From contig OZ245050.1 of NCBI GenBank assembly GCA_965224525.1, positions 4,650,001 through 4,714,000 on the forward strand: a stretch of 64,000 nt of DNA, given 5' to 3'. Made by a program: the position numbers and the translations under genes. Below are positions 8,696 through 15,479 of this stretch, piece after piece. Positions within the stretch are counted from its first letter, which is position 1. Every line of letters starts with the position of its first letter. The stretch is from Granulosicoccus sp036478565. Lineage in GTDB: Bacteria; Pseudomonadota; Gammaproteobacteria; Granulosicoccales; Granulosicoccaceae. The notes beneath the pieces were generated by a model that saw only the letters and a program-made list of their open reading frames with translations, ran no database searches and was not told the origin of the DNA.

Positions 8696-9455
8696 AAACG
8701 ATATCGATGCGTGGCAAGCTCGCGCCTTAACACTGAAGTTACACGGTCTGATCGAGCACTGGTCCTCGGTGGACGATGTACACCTGCCACTGATAAAGAA
8801 CCTGATCCAATGGGAGGAAGATATACGCGGGCAACGCAGCATGGAACGACGGCTCGGCTCCGCACACCTGGGCAAATTCAAACCACTGGCTGACTTTGAC
8901 TGGCAGTGGCCAGCCTCATGTGATCAAGCAGCGATCACTGAGTTGATGACGCTGTCGTTTATCAAGTCCACCACCAACGTGATACTGGTGGGCCCCAATG
9001 GTGTCGGTAAAACCATGCTGGCACTGAACCTTGCACATCGTGCAGTCACAAAAGGCCATCGTGCACTGTTTGTCACTGCCGCTAAAATGCTGGGTGATCT
9101 GACATCACAAGACGGTGCCAGTGCGCTTGAGCGACGACTACGATATTACGCCCGGCCTGATGTCCTTGTGATTGATGAGCTGGGCTACCTGTCCTACAAC
9201 AACCAGCATGCGGATTTATTGTTCGAGGTGGTCAATCGTCGTTACGAGGCCAAGCCCAATATCATAACGACCAACCGGCCCTTTGGTGAGTGGGGTGAAG
9301 TGTTTCCCAACATTCCGTGTGTCGTATCGATCATCGACCGGCTGGTTCATCACTCGGAAATACTGTCTATTGATGGTGATTCTTACCGCGTTCACGAAGC
9401 AACTGAGCGAGCAGGACGAAAACGGGCCAGCAAGAAACGGGGCAAGCCCTCATGA
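8688..9455 (+). CDS. istB: IS21 helper ATPase IstB
   Basis: 255 residues from the ATG at 8688 (MNENDIDAWQ). It is a DnaC-like AAA+ ATPase with Walker A G-P-N-G-V-G-K-T (about residue 105) and Walker B V-L-V-I-D-E-L-G-Y-L. The I-I-T-T-N-R-P-F-G-E-W sensor segment and R-L-V-H-H-S-E arginine region are the IstB signature. IstB forms ATP-dependent oligomers that select target DNA and activate IstA. A longer frame from 8424 overlaps istA and has no family support, so the 8688 start is chosen. Confidence 0.95.
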   Translation: MNENDIDAWQARALTLKLHGLIEHWSSVDDVHLPLIKNLIQWEEDIRGQRSMERRLGSAHLGKFKPLADFDWQWPASCDQAAITELMTLSFIKSTTNVILVGPNGVGKTMLALNLAHRAVTKGHRALFVTAAKMLGDLTSQDGASALERRLRYYARPDVLVIDELGYLSYNNQHADLLFEVVNRRYEAKPNIITTNRPFGEWGEVFPNIPCVVSIIDRLVHHSEILSIDGDSYRVHEATERAGRKRASKKRGKPS

Positions 9456-9658
9456 GCATGAAGGTGACACGCGTTCACACGTGGTGGACAGTGGATCAGG
9501 CGGATGCCGTCATCGGCTTTATGGATGAGCTTCGTGACCAGCTATGGCATACCTACGGTGATCAGATTACCGCGATGCGTCTGGCCGAACAGGAGCAAGT
9601 CGAACGCGACGCCCAGCAAGGTCAACTGGATCTCAAGGGTGGGTACATAGATTTCTGA
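9452..9658 (+). CDS. small IS21-associated protein downstream of istB
   Basis: 68 residues. V-H-T-W-W-T-V-D-Q-A-D-A-V-I-G-F-M-D-E-L-R-D-Q-L-W-H-T-Y-G-D-Q-I is a predicted long helix, followed by a charged tail. It overlaps istB by ATGA and lies inside the inverted repeats, so it belongs to the element. Similar short W/E-L-R-x-x-L-W-x-x-Y-G-D-Q-I proteins accompany istAB in related IS21 elements. Function unknown. Confidence 0.65.
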   Translation: MSMKVTRVHTWWTVDQADAVIGFMDELRDQLWHTYGDQITAMRLAEQEQVERDAQQGQLDLKGGYIDF

Positions 9659-9734
9659 TCAATACAGGTAGGACTGGTGGCTCGTTGAACAGAGCCGCTA
9701 ATCCGCAATTAACCATTCAGCGGCAAATACCCGC

Positions 9735-9924
9735 ACTTTTACACTGGCGCTAACACTCTCGTTACCGGACAAGTCGTCCGTCTTGAGAGCATCGCGATTA
9801 TGACAAGTCCCTGCCGACACAAGACCGGAATCTGGAAAGTACCGATGCGGTAAATATCGAAATCTGCGCCAAATACTTGCCATAATCGAGTACTAGTCAT
9901 ACTTACGATTATCGGAATGTTCCG
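9735..9924. other. unassigned stretch between IS21 and the IS66 remnant
   Basis: About 190 bases continuing the sequence upstream of the tyrosine recombinase beyond the IS21 insertion. On the minus strand a short frame opens at about 9897 (MTSTRLWQVFGADFD...) and stops before the IS end; I do not recognise it. It is preceded by the palindrome at 9909-9928. Confidence 0.4.
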
Positions 9925-9928
9925 ATAA
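9909..9928. repeat. 20-bp palindrome
   Basis: TTATCGGAATGTTCCGATAA has 9-bp perfect arms around TG. It lies next to the junction with the IS66 tnpC fragment and upstream (minus strand) of the disrupted tyrosine recombinase region. It could be a recombinase binding/core site, an operator or an element end; nothing in the window decides between them. Confidence 0.5.
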
Positions 9929-10148
9929 CAGAAAAGCCTGGCTATTTAGCAACAGTCAACGAGGCGCTAAGGCTAGCGCTGATTTGTGCAGTTTGATAGA
10001 AACCGCGAAAGCGAATCAACAAGAGCCGAATCAATATCTGTCCTGGTTGTTCGAGCAGTTGCCCAAGACTGCGCCGAAACAGATCGACACACTGCTGCCA
10101 TGGAACAAGCCTGCCTGATCACGACCCCGTGGTTTGCGTGACGCTTAC
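9925..10148 (+). pseudogene. tnpC: IS66 transposase TnpC, C-terminal fragment and right IS end
   Basis: The frame R-K-A-W-L-F-S-N-S-Q-R-G-A-K-A-S-A-D-L, L-I-E-T-A-K-A-N, L-L-P-W-N-K-P-A-stop (TGA 10116-10118) matches the conserved end of TnpC (compare R-R-A-W-L-F-S-D-S-P-E-G-A-K-A-S-A and the final L-M-P-W-N in the copy at 57374). The following bases end in GTGACGCTTAC, the inverted IS66 terminus. Only about 65 residues remain. It abuts the truncated IS3 orfB at 10145, so IS66 inserted into that gene and the far side was lost. Confidence 0.8.
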
Positions 10149-10840
10149 AACGAAGGTGCAATGCCCAACTGTTCAAGCTTTGCACGCAGTGTCGATGATT
10201 TCTGTATTGCACCGTTATCAGCATGCAGAGTCGTTAGTCCGGCTGGCGAACCTTCTGCTATAACACCGCGATGAATCAGCTGCGATGCCAGCTCTCCGCA
10301 TTCGGATTCGTGTACTTCCCATGCAACAATCTTGCGGCTGTACAGATCGCTTACCATATACAGATAATAGAACATCCCCTGCACAGGACACTTCAACCAG
10401 ATGACGTCCCACATCCAGCATTGGTTAGGAGCCGTTGCCACATATTCATCAGGTTTTGCCCGGTTTTCTCTGGCGTTTGCTCGTCCACGATCATGCTGTT
10501 GATTGGCTTCATGCAGAAATCGATAGAAGGTTGATTCGGAGGCGATATATCGCCCTGTGTCCGCTAGTATCGGTACTATCTGGCTCGGAGGCAGGCTGGC
10601 AAACTCGGGTAGATTGCAGGTTAACAACACCCGCTCTCGCTCTTCAACGCTGAACTTTTGCACTGGCGTTGGACGCGCTGCTTCGGGGCGCTTATCCGCA
10701 GTTATCTGTCCTTGAGCGAACCAGCGACGAAACGTGACAGCACTTATATGAACAAGATGGCAAGCCTTGGTCAAACCAGCACCGTTCTTGCGAGCCTCAT
10801 TTATCAACTCGACAATGTGCTTGCGATCTTCCAAGCTCAC
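10145..10840 (-). pseudogene. IS3-family transposase OrfB, 3' truncated
   Basis: 231 residues. It has an N-terminal HTH region (H-I-S-A-V-T-F-R-R-W-F-A-Q-G-Q-I) and an rve core with the first two catalytic aspartates (W-M-W-D-V-I-W-L and H-A-D-N-G-A). It stops at G-I-A-P-S-L where the IS66 end begins, so the third catalytic residue (Glu) and C-terminus are missing. Its start overlaps orfA by 4 bp. Inactive by itself. Confidence 0.8.
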
Positions 10841-11349
10841 GAGTCGTCCCCGTCGTCCTGAAACCCGGAGCGCCGGCCGATCGCATTGTACTTTTTTCGC
10901 AACACCAGCAATGCCGCTGCCTCCGCCAAAGCTTTCTCTTTTCGATTAAGCTCTTTCTCCAGTTTACTAATGGTCTTCCGATCTTTCTTGGTGCTGGCCT
11001 TCAGTTCTTTGTCCGCAGACTGCTGCCAGTCGTTGGCCTGTTCGCAGGCCGTTCTCCACTGGCTTAGTTGCTCCGGAAAAAGACCACGCTCACGACAGAA
11101 TGCAGAGACTTCACTTTCACTCATGGCCGCTGTTTCCATGACCGCTGCAAACTTGTCACGTGACGACCATCCGTTAGGTGTGTTGTCTGAATCTGGCATC
11201 AGTTTTCCTTGACCTCGTGCTTGCTTACGCCAAAGATACAGGGTTGCATCCGATATGCCTTCCTGTTTTGCCAATGCTGCAATGGAGGAGTTGCCAGGTG
11301 GCAGCATCTTCTTCAGTACAGACTCTTTTCTTGCCTGGGGATATCCCAT
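10837..11349 (-). CDS. IS3-family OrfA-type DNA-binding protein
   Basis: 170 residues with two helix-turn-helix segments (S-S-I-A-A-L-A-K-Q-E-G-I-S-D-A-T-L-Y-L-W, about residues 20-40; S-E-V-S-A-F-C-R-E-R-G-L-F-P-E-Q-L, about 80-96). A lysine/glutamate-rich coiled coil (about 115-150) follows, as in OrfA proteins that multimerise through a leucine zipper. It is the first gene of the truncated element whose left end lies at about 11367-11423. Confidence 0.8.
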   Translation of the reverse strand: MGYPQARKESVLKKMLPPGNSSIAALAKQEGISDATLYLWRKQARGQGKLMPDSDNTPNGWSSRDKFAAVMETAAMSESEVSAFCRERGLFPEQLSQWRTACEQANDWQQSADKELKASTKKDRKTISKLEKELNRKEKALAEAAALLVLRKKYNAIGRRSGFQDDGDDS

Positions 11350-11366
11350 GGTTGACCTCTGTCTCG

Positions 11367-11423
11367 CCCTCTCTCAATATAAGAATTCTCTCAAAGAGAG
11401 ACTGCAACTATCCTGACAGAGGG
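11367..11423 (-). repeat. 57-bp sequence shared with 12709-12765 (IS3 end)
   Basis: It starts CCCTCTCTC and ends CTGACAGAGGG, giving short imperfect inverted ends. It differs from the copy at 12709 by one base that I can see (CTGCAACTATCC against CTGCAAATATCC). Here it forms the end and probable promoter region of the IS3 element. Confidence 0.7.
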
Positions 11424-11572
11424 GGGGGACTACATGTAAAGCGACAGCTGAATCATTTTGATAATTGGAATGAAATCTGCTTTGAAAGTTTTCTGATATG
11501 CTGCGGATTTTCAGTAATTAGATTACTACTCATCAACTGTGCTATGTGCCGCCTATGGCACTTCGGAAATAG

Positions 11573-12406
11573 GTGAATTATATTCTGGATACAGGTAACA
11601 CAATAGGAAGACTGAAATTAGTGAATAAAGAGCAGAAAAAATCTCCATTGATAGACAATCCGTTACGATTGCCAGGACAGTCTATAGATGAGGAAATAAA
11701 AAAAATAATAGATAATGAAGTAATGTCCTATGTGCTTCTACCCGTAATGATGATTCTATTCTCAGTTTGGAATTGGTTGTCGTGGTATCAAGTGATTCCA
11801 GTTTCAAATCCTGCAATACTGACGATTATTGCAATTGGGCTTTCCGTTTATAGTTATTTCAGATTGCTTAAAGTAAAGAAGCGGGTTAAAGCCCTTCAGT
11901 TAGGTCTGGATGGTGAAAGAGCCGTAGGACAATCTTTAGATTCCCTTAGAACATGTGGGTTCAGAGTGTTCCATGACATTGTTGGAAACGGTTTCAATTT
12001 GGATCATGTGATTGTTAGTGAGTACGGGGTATTCTCAATTGAAACTAAAACATATTCGAAGCCTAAAAAAGGGGAATGCAAAATCATTGTTAATGGAGAG
12101 GGTATTTCTATTAATGGTCGCGCACATGAGGCAAAGATACTAATTCAAGCAATGGCGCAGAAATCCTGGCTAGAGAAGCAGATTGTCAAGCTGACAGGAA
12201 TAGAATGTTCTGTTAGGCCTGTGGTTCTTTTTCTTGGTTGGTACATTGAGAATGCAACTCGTGGAAATAGTGTCTGGGTGTTGGAACCGAAAGCACTGCC
12301 AGCTTTCCTAAATAGTTTACCGAAAATTTTGTCTGAAGAGCAAGCTAGGTTAATCTCAAATCACATATCTCGCTATATTAGATCAACATACAACGAAAAT
12401 GCCTAA
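11573..12406 (+). CDS. membrane-anchored NERD-domain protein
   Basis: 277 residues from a GTG at 11573. Two hydrophobic segments (about residues 50-68 and 76-95) precede a nuclease-related NERD domain: G-L-D-G-E-R-A-V-G-Q-S-L, then F-N-L-D-H-V-I-V-S-E-Y-G-V-F-S-I-E-T-K-T-Y-S. The D...E-x-K arrangement is the restriction-like catalytic pattern of the family (PF08378). The nuclease domain should face the cytoplasm. Its stop lies in the R'' end of the attC at 12401, so it is a genuine + strand cassette gene. A role in DNA processing or defence is inference. Confidence 0.8.
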   Translation: MNYILDTGNTIGRLKLVNKEQKKSPLIDNPLRLPGQSIDEEIKKIIDNEVMSYVLLPVMMILFSVWNWLSWYQVIPVSNPAILTIIAIGLSVYSYFRLLKVKKRVKALQLGLDGERAVGQSLDSLRTCGFRVFHDIVGNGFNLDHVIVSEYGVFSIETKTYSKPKKGECKIIVNGEGISINGRAHEAKILIQAMAQKSWLEKQIVKLTGIECSVRPVVLFLGWYIENATRGNSVWVLEPKALPAFLNSLPKILSEEQARLISNHISRYIRSTYNENA

Positions 12407-12503
12407 CCATTTGCTTCACGCGGACAAATTACACGCGGCGCGAACCTGCACTCCGCACAGAACCAACGCCGCGTATCAATTACCGGTGAGCCAGGCGTTG
12501 AGG
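12401..12503 (+). repeat. attC site c, interrupted in R' by a MITE and a group II intron
   Basis: R'' is GCCTAAC at 12401-12407. The arms AATTACACGCGGCG and CGCCGCGTATCAATT are complementary with a C-T mismatch. R' begins GTT at 12497, is broken by a 147-bp element, resumes GTTA at 12647-12650, and is broken again by an intron. After the intron (about 14531) comes TGCG, so the unbroken core reads GTTATGC. Confidence 0.8.
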
Positions 12504-12646
12504 CTGTAGAATAATCCATAGAGTAATTTTCTTATCGGAAATTTTGCTTATGTTTGCTCCGAAAAAAGAAAAGCAGGACACTCTCGTGCTCCATATGGAC
12601 AATGAAATTTGTCGTTTTTCGAACTTCAGGGTTTTTCTACAGCCTC
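12500..12646 (-). mobile_element. MITE derived from the IS1182-type element
   Basis: 147 bp. The left end GAGGCTGTAGAATAATCC equals the inverted right end of the IS at 1624-3383, and the right end (inverted) GAGGCTGTAGAAAAACCC equals its left end, so the MITE is inverted relative to copy 1. It has GTT on both sides, like the full element. It holds only a 33-codon open frame and no transposase core, so it would need a transposase supplied in trans. Confidence 0.75.
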
Positions 12647-12708
12647 GTTAGTGCGCCGCGCAAGCGTGGCGCATCTGGTCGGGTGAAAGTCCTGGCATGG
12701 GAAGGGCC

Positions 12709-12765
12709 CCCTCTCTCAATATAAGAATTCTCTCAAAGAGAGACTGCAAATATCCTGACAGAGGG
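12709..12765 (-). mobile_element. 57-bp miniature insertion with GGCC duplication
   Basis: A near-identical copy of 11367-11423 sits inside intron sequence. Left flank AAGGGCC and right flank GGCCCCGG imply an original AAGGGCCCCGG with a 4-bp GGCC duplication. Ends CCCTCT and AGAGGG are short inverted repeats. It may be a minimal derivative of the IS3-type end at 11367. Confidence 0.5.
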
Positions 12766-13019
12766 GGCCCCGGAGAAGACCTGTATTCATCGTTTCAGTC
12801 GATTTCATCCGGGCCGAAACCGGCGGTTCACCTTTCTGGGCTTCGAGTTTTACTGGGAGGCTGACAGTAAGGGGACACCGAGGGTTTGGCGACGGACAGC
12901 GAGGAAGAAACTAGGCGACAGCGTGCAAGGAATGGCTCAAAGTCAATCGGCACAAACTGGTCTTCCCCCGATTTTGTAGACACCTCCACATGAGCGATAA
13001 TGCTCCAAAGAGGTGTTCA

Positions 13020-13328
13020 ATGAGAAAGCAAAAGAGTAGAAAACAACGTCGCAAGTTCACGTCAGAATATAAAGCAGAAGTAGTGGATTTGATTCATCGA
13101 GGAGATCGGTCTCTGGGTGAGGTTTGCCGGGAGCTTGGATTGACAGACTCGGCTGTTCGGCGCTGGTACCAACAGGCAGAGATAACCAAATGCGATGTGG
13201 CATCACCAAACCTATCGGAGGTCGAAAGAGACGAACTCGGTGAACTGCGCACGGAGGTCAAACGACTTCGTATTGAGCGTGAAATATTAAAAAAGGCGAC
13301 GGCCTTCTTCGCCAGAGAATCGACATGA
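13020..13328 (+). CDS. IS3-family OrfA (HTH) protein
   Basis: About 102 residues from the ATG at 13020 (or 112 from 12990). R-K-F-T-S-E-Y-K-A-E-V-V-D-L is followed by an HTH (S-L-G-E-V-C-R-E-L-G-L-T-D-S-A-V-R-R-W) and a C-terminal leucine-rich coiled coil (E-L-R-T-E-V-K-R-L-R-I-E-R-E-I-L-K-K). It overlaps the orfB start by 4 bp; IS3 elements normally make an OrfAB fusion by -1 frameshifting here. Confidence 0.85.
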   Translation: MRKQKSRKQRRKFTSEYKAEVVDLIHRGDRSLGEVCRELGLTDSAVRRWYQQAEITKCDVASPNLSEVERDELGELRTEVKRLRIEREILKKATAFFAREST

Positions 13329-14142
13329 GATTTGAATTTTTTGATGCGCAGAAGGCCCATTTTCCTGTCACCATAATGTGCGATGTGCTGGCGGTTTCGC
13401 GTGCCGGTTACTACGCCTGGTGCAAGCGTAGCAAGAGCAACCGACAGATCGAAAATGAGGCGATTGTCGTGGCAATCAAAGCCATCCACAAGTGCAGTCG
13501 TGGCACATACGGCAGCCCCAGAATATACGCAGAGCTGCGTCGCCAAGGGTGGCAGATAGGGCTCAATCGTGTCATACCAAGGCAGATCCTGCGCACCCAG
13601 TGGCAGCCAACATACTCGACAGAGATTTGAACACCACGGCGCTTAACGAGAAATGGGTAACCGATGTCACCTTCATCCGCACTGAGCAAGGTTGGTTGTA
13701 TCTAGCGATCATACTGGAGCTGTATAACCGCGGAATAATTGGTTGGGCAATGGATGGGTACAATGATCAGAGCCTCACCCTCAGAGCCTTGGAGATGGCC
13801 CTGGAGACACACGAACCACCACATGGGCTGATTCACCATTCGGACCGAGGCAGCACCTACACTGCTAGCGATTACCGCGGTGTTCTCGAGAGTCACGGGA
13901 TCAACTGCAGCATGAGCCGCAACGGTAATTGCTGGGATAATGCGGCGGCAGAAAGCTTCTTCTCCACACTTAAAAATGAGCTGGTTCACCGCACACCGTT
14001 CAAGACCAGACGACAGGCAGTAGAAGCCATCTTTGAATAGATTGAAGCATTCTATAACCGTATCCGATTGCACTCGAGTATCGGTTACACTACACCTGCA
14101 GAATATAGAAGGGACAATACAACCCCGACACTAGCAGCTTAA
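13325..14142 (+). pseudogene. IS3-family OrfB, frameshifted and with an internal stop
   Basis: The first part (to about 13575) has the HTH_21-type region (R-A-G-Y-Y-A-W-C, G-T-Y-G-S-P-R-I-Y-A-E-L). After a small deletion and frameshift the DDE core resumes: W-V-T-D-V-T-F-I, H-H-S-D-R-G-S-T-Y-T and N-C-W-D-N-A-A-A-E-S-F-F-S-T-L-K-N-E. An in-frame TAG at 14038-14040 interrupts I-F-E-stop-I-E-A-F-Y-N-R. Homology continues to TAA at 14140-14142. Not functional. Confidence 0.85.
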
Positions 14143-14531
14143 CCCGGTGCCTACTTTATCGGGGGAACTCCAAACCTCTGCCGGTCTTGCTCAAGACCCT
14201 GATGCGGAAAGTACGTGGTCATTACAACTACTTCCGGGTTGTGGGAAATAGCCGAGGCCTGTGGACGTTCTATAAGGAGGTTGTTAATCTGCTGTACAAG
14301 TGGTTGAATCGTCGAAGTCAAAGACGGAGTCTGACATGGCCGAAGTTGAAGCGGTTGCTGGAGCGGGTAGCGTTTCCGACGCCGGGGCTTCAGTGATGTT
14401 AGAGCGTGTATCGGTGGCTTGCGCGAGTGATTGTCTTAACTACGCGAGTGAGTATGTCTGAAGAGCCCTGTGCGGGAATACCGCACGCAGGGATCTGTGC
14501 AGGGGACGCCGGGTAACCGGCGTTCCTACTG

Positions 14532-14743
14532 CGACGGCTTCCTGAACACCGCATTCGCGATATCTAGCCCTAGAGCATTTAGCGCATTGATGGGCAGCCC
14601 TGATAACTTGGTTTTCTACTGCCCGTAACAGCTCTCGTTCCTGCCAGGGGTCGATTTTAACGGTACTAATTGGTAAACCATATCAATTGGTTTGGATTAC
14701 ATAGTGACCAATGTCTGTCCGCATTTGATGGACCCAATGTTTA
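14532..14743. other. short unassigned spacer after the intron
   Basis: About 210 bases. A minus-strand frame without a start codon (P-W-Q-E-R-E-L-L-R-A-V-E-N-Q-V-I-R-A-A, then a C-x-x-C) is open across about 14531-14675 and may be the tail of a lost gene. Nothing is recognised. Confidence 0.35.
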
Positions 14744-14761
14744 TGTATATTATTTTATACA
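14744..14761. promoter_or_regulatory. palindromic operator before toxin-antitoxin cassette
   Basis: TGTATATTATTTTATACA has inverted arms TGTATA/TATACA and ends 1 bp before the toxin ATG at 14763. Comparable palindromes precede the related cassettes at 18599 and 52725. Probably bound by the antitoxin; it also contains a TATAAT-like -10. Confidence 0.45.
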
Positions 14762-14762
14762 C

Positions 14763-15098
14763 ATGAAGCCTATTCACTTCGAAGGATCGAGTCAGTAGGA
14801 TCTGCGCGGCATGCTGAAGGAAGCCCGCAGAGCTATAGGTTTTCAACTTAAAAGACTGTAGGCGGGCAAGGAGCCCAAGAATTGGAAGACTCTCAAAGGA
14901 TTGGGCAAGGGCATCACTGGCGTGAGGGAAGTTCGAGTGGAAATTGATACGAATATTTACAGATCAGCCTACGTCACGACATTTGGTGAATCCATCGTCG
15001 TTTTACATTGCTGGAACAAGAAAACTGAAAAGACAACGGAGTCAGATAAAAAGATAATTGCTAATCGCTACAGATCGGCAAAGGCATTCTTTTCATGA
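14763..15098 (+). pseudogene. HigB/Gp49-like toxin gene with two in-frame TAG codons
   Basis: The 112-codon frame is colinear with the intact toxin at 52390-52725 (M-K-P-I-H-F-E-G-S-S-Q at the start, R-Y-R-S-A-K-A-F-F-S at the end), but has TAG after G-S-S-Q (about codon 12) and TAG replacing Gln in K-R-L-Q-A-G. The C-terminal two thirds still carry the family motifs V-R-E-V-R-V-E, Y-R-S-A-Y-V-T and V-V-L-H-C-W-N-K-K-T. The toxin should be dead while its antitoxin frame stays open. Confidence 0.85.
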
Positions 15099-15367
15099 GA
15101 ACTAAAGTATCACAATCAATTTTGGAAAACTTGGCGGATGATCGTGCTGACGCAATGCAGTTGCGCCTCAAGTCCAGGCTCATGAATGCAATCATTGACC
15201 ACATCGATGCAGAAGGCTTAACTCAAGGCGCCGCTGCGGACATCATGCAAGTTCAACGAACCAGGGTAAACGATGTTTGCAATGGTCGCATTGACCGAAT
15301 GACTATAGATGCTCTTGTAGCAATGGCTGCGCGCCTGGGACTAGATCCTCTTCGTTCGGTTGCGTGA
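15095..15367 (+). CDS. XRE-family antitoxin (COG5606-like)
   Basis: 90 residues. The helix-turn-helix is L-T-Q-G-A-A-A-D-I-M-Q-V-Q-R-T-R-V-N-D-V (about residues 44-63), followed by I-D-A-L-V-A-M-A-A-R-L-G-L-D-P. It overlaps the toxin pseudogene by ATGA. It is about 90% identical by eye to the antitoxin at 52121 and more distant from 18940. It may persist as an orphan antitoxin protecting against the paralogous toxin at 52390. Confidence 0.88.
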   Translation: MRTKVSQSILENLADDRADAMQLRLKSRLMNAIIDHIDAEGLTQGAAADIMQVQRTRVNDVCNGRIDRMTIDALVAMAARLGLDPLRSVA

Positions 15368-15479
15368 TCTATGAACCAATCATGTGACGCTCAGTTCATA
15401 GCGACGGAAGTCCAACGAATAAGGGTAAGTCGCGCACCGCCGCGACATTGTGAGGGTGTTGGCGTCGCATTGACATTTA

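Larger units (their letters stand above)
6410..9734 (+). mobile_element. four-gene IS21-family insertion sequence, apparently intact
   Basis: The terminal inverted repeats are GCGGGTATTTGCCGCTGA at 6410-6427 and its exact complement at 9717-9734. Between them are four + strand genes: a small cysteine-rich protein, istA, istB (8-bp overlap) and a small acidic protein (4-bp overlap with istB). All frames are open, so the element (3325 bp) could be active. It lies in the upstream region of the truncated tyrosine recombinase. Confidence 0.85.
10149..11423 (-). mobile_element. IS3-family element, right end lost
   Basis: It comprises orfA and the truncated orfB plus the upstream end, which on the minus strand reads TGTCAGGATAGTTGCAGTCT. 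The right end is replaced by the IS66 tnpC fragment. The terminal 57 bp recur at 12709-12765. Confidence 0.6.
12965..14165 (+). mobile_element. IS3-family element inserted in the intron
   Basis: 1201 bp. Terminal inverted repeats start CCCCCGAT and continue GTAG-ACACC on the left and GTAG-GCACC on the right (right end inverted). It carries orfA and a damaged orfB. No clear target duplication is visible. Confidence 0.75.
12781..14396 (+). pseudogene. ltrA: group II intron reverse transcriptase/maturase, C-terminal remnants
   Basis: Two pieces flank the IS3 insertion. 12781-12960 encodes F-T-F-L-G-F-E-F-Y-W-E-A and R-V-W-R-R-T-A-R-K-K-L, with a frameshift near 12925. 14166-14396 encodes the maturase X domain (L-M-R-K-V-R-G-H-Y-N-Y-F-R-V-V-G-N-S, L-Y-K-W-L-N-R-R-S-Q-R-R-S) and the conserved end R-V-A-F-P-T-P-G-L-Q. 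Palm, fingers and the YADD box are gone. It differs from the RT at 50687. Confidence 0.75.
12651..14531 (+). ncRNA. decayed group II intron (lineage 1) with IS3 insertion
   Basis: The 5' end GTGCGCCGCGCAAGCGTGGC followed by GGGTGAAAGTCC is a group II intron start. The 3' end contains a domain V-like hairpin (GAGCCCTGTGCGGGAATACC at about 14462-14481) and ends near 14531. Most of the reverse transcriptase is deleted. A 57-bp insert lies at 12709 and an IS3 element at 12965-14165. Without these, 5' and 3' exons join as GTTA+TGC, an attC R' core. It is therefore an intron that entered attC on the cassette strand. Confidence 0.75.

Noticed and set aside
14187..14396. 69-residue frame as an independent gene
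   Set aside because: It is the maturase X domain end of the interrupted intron RT.
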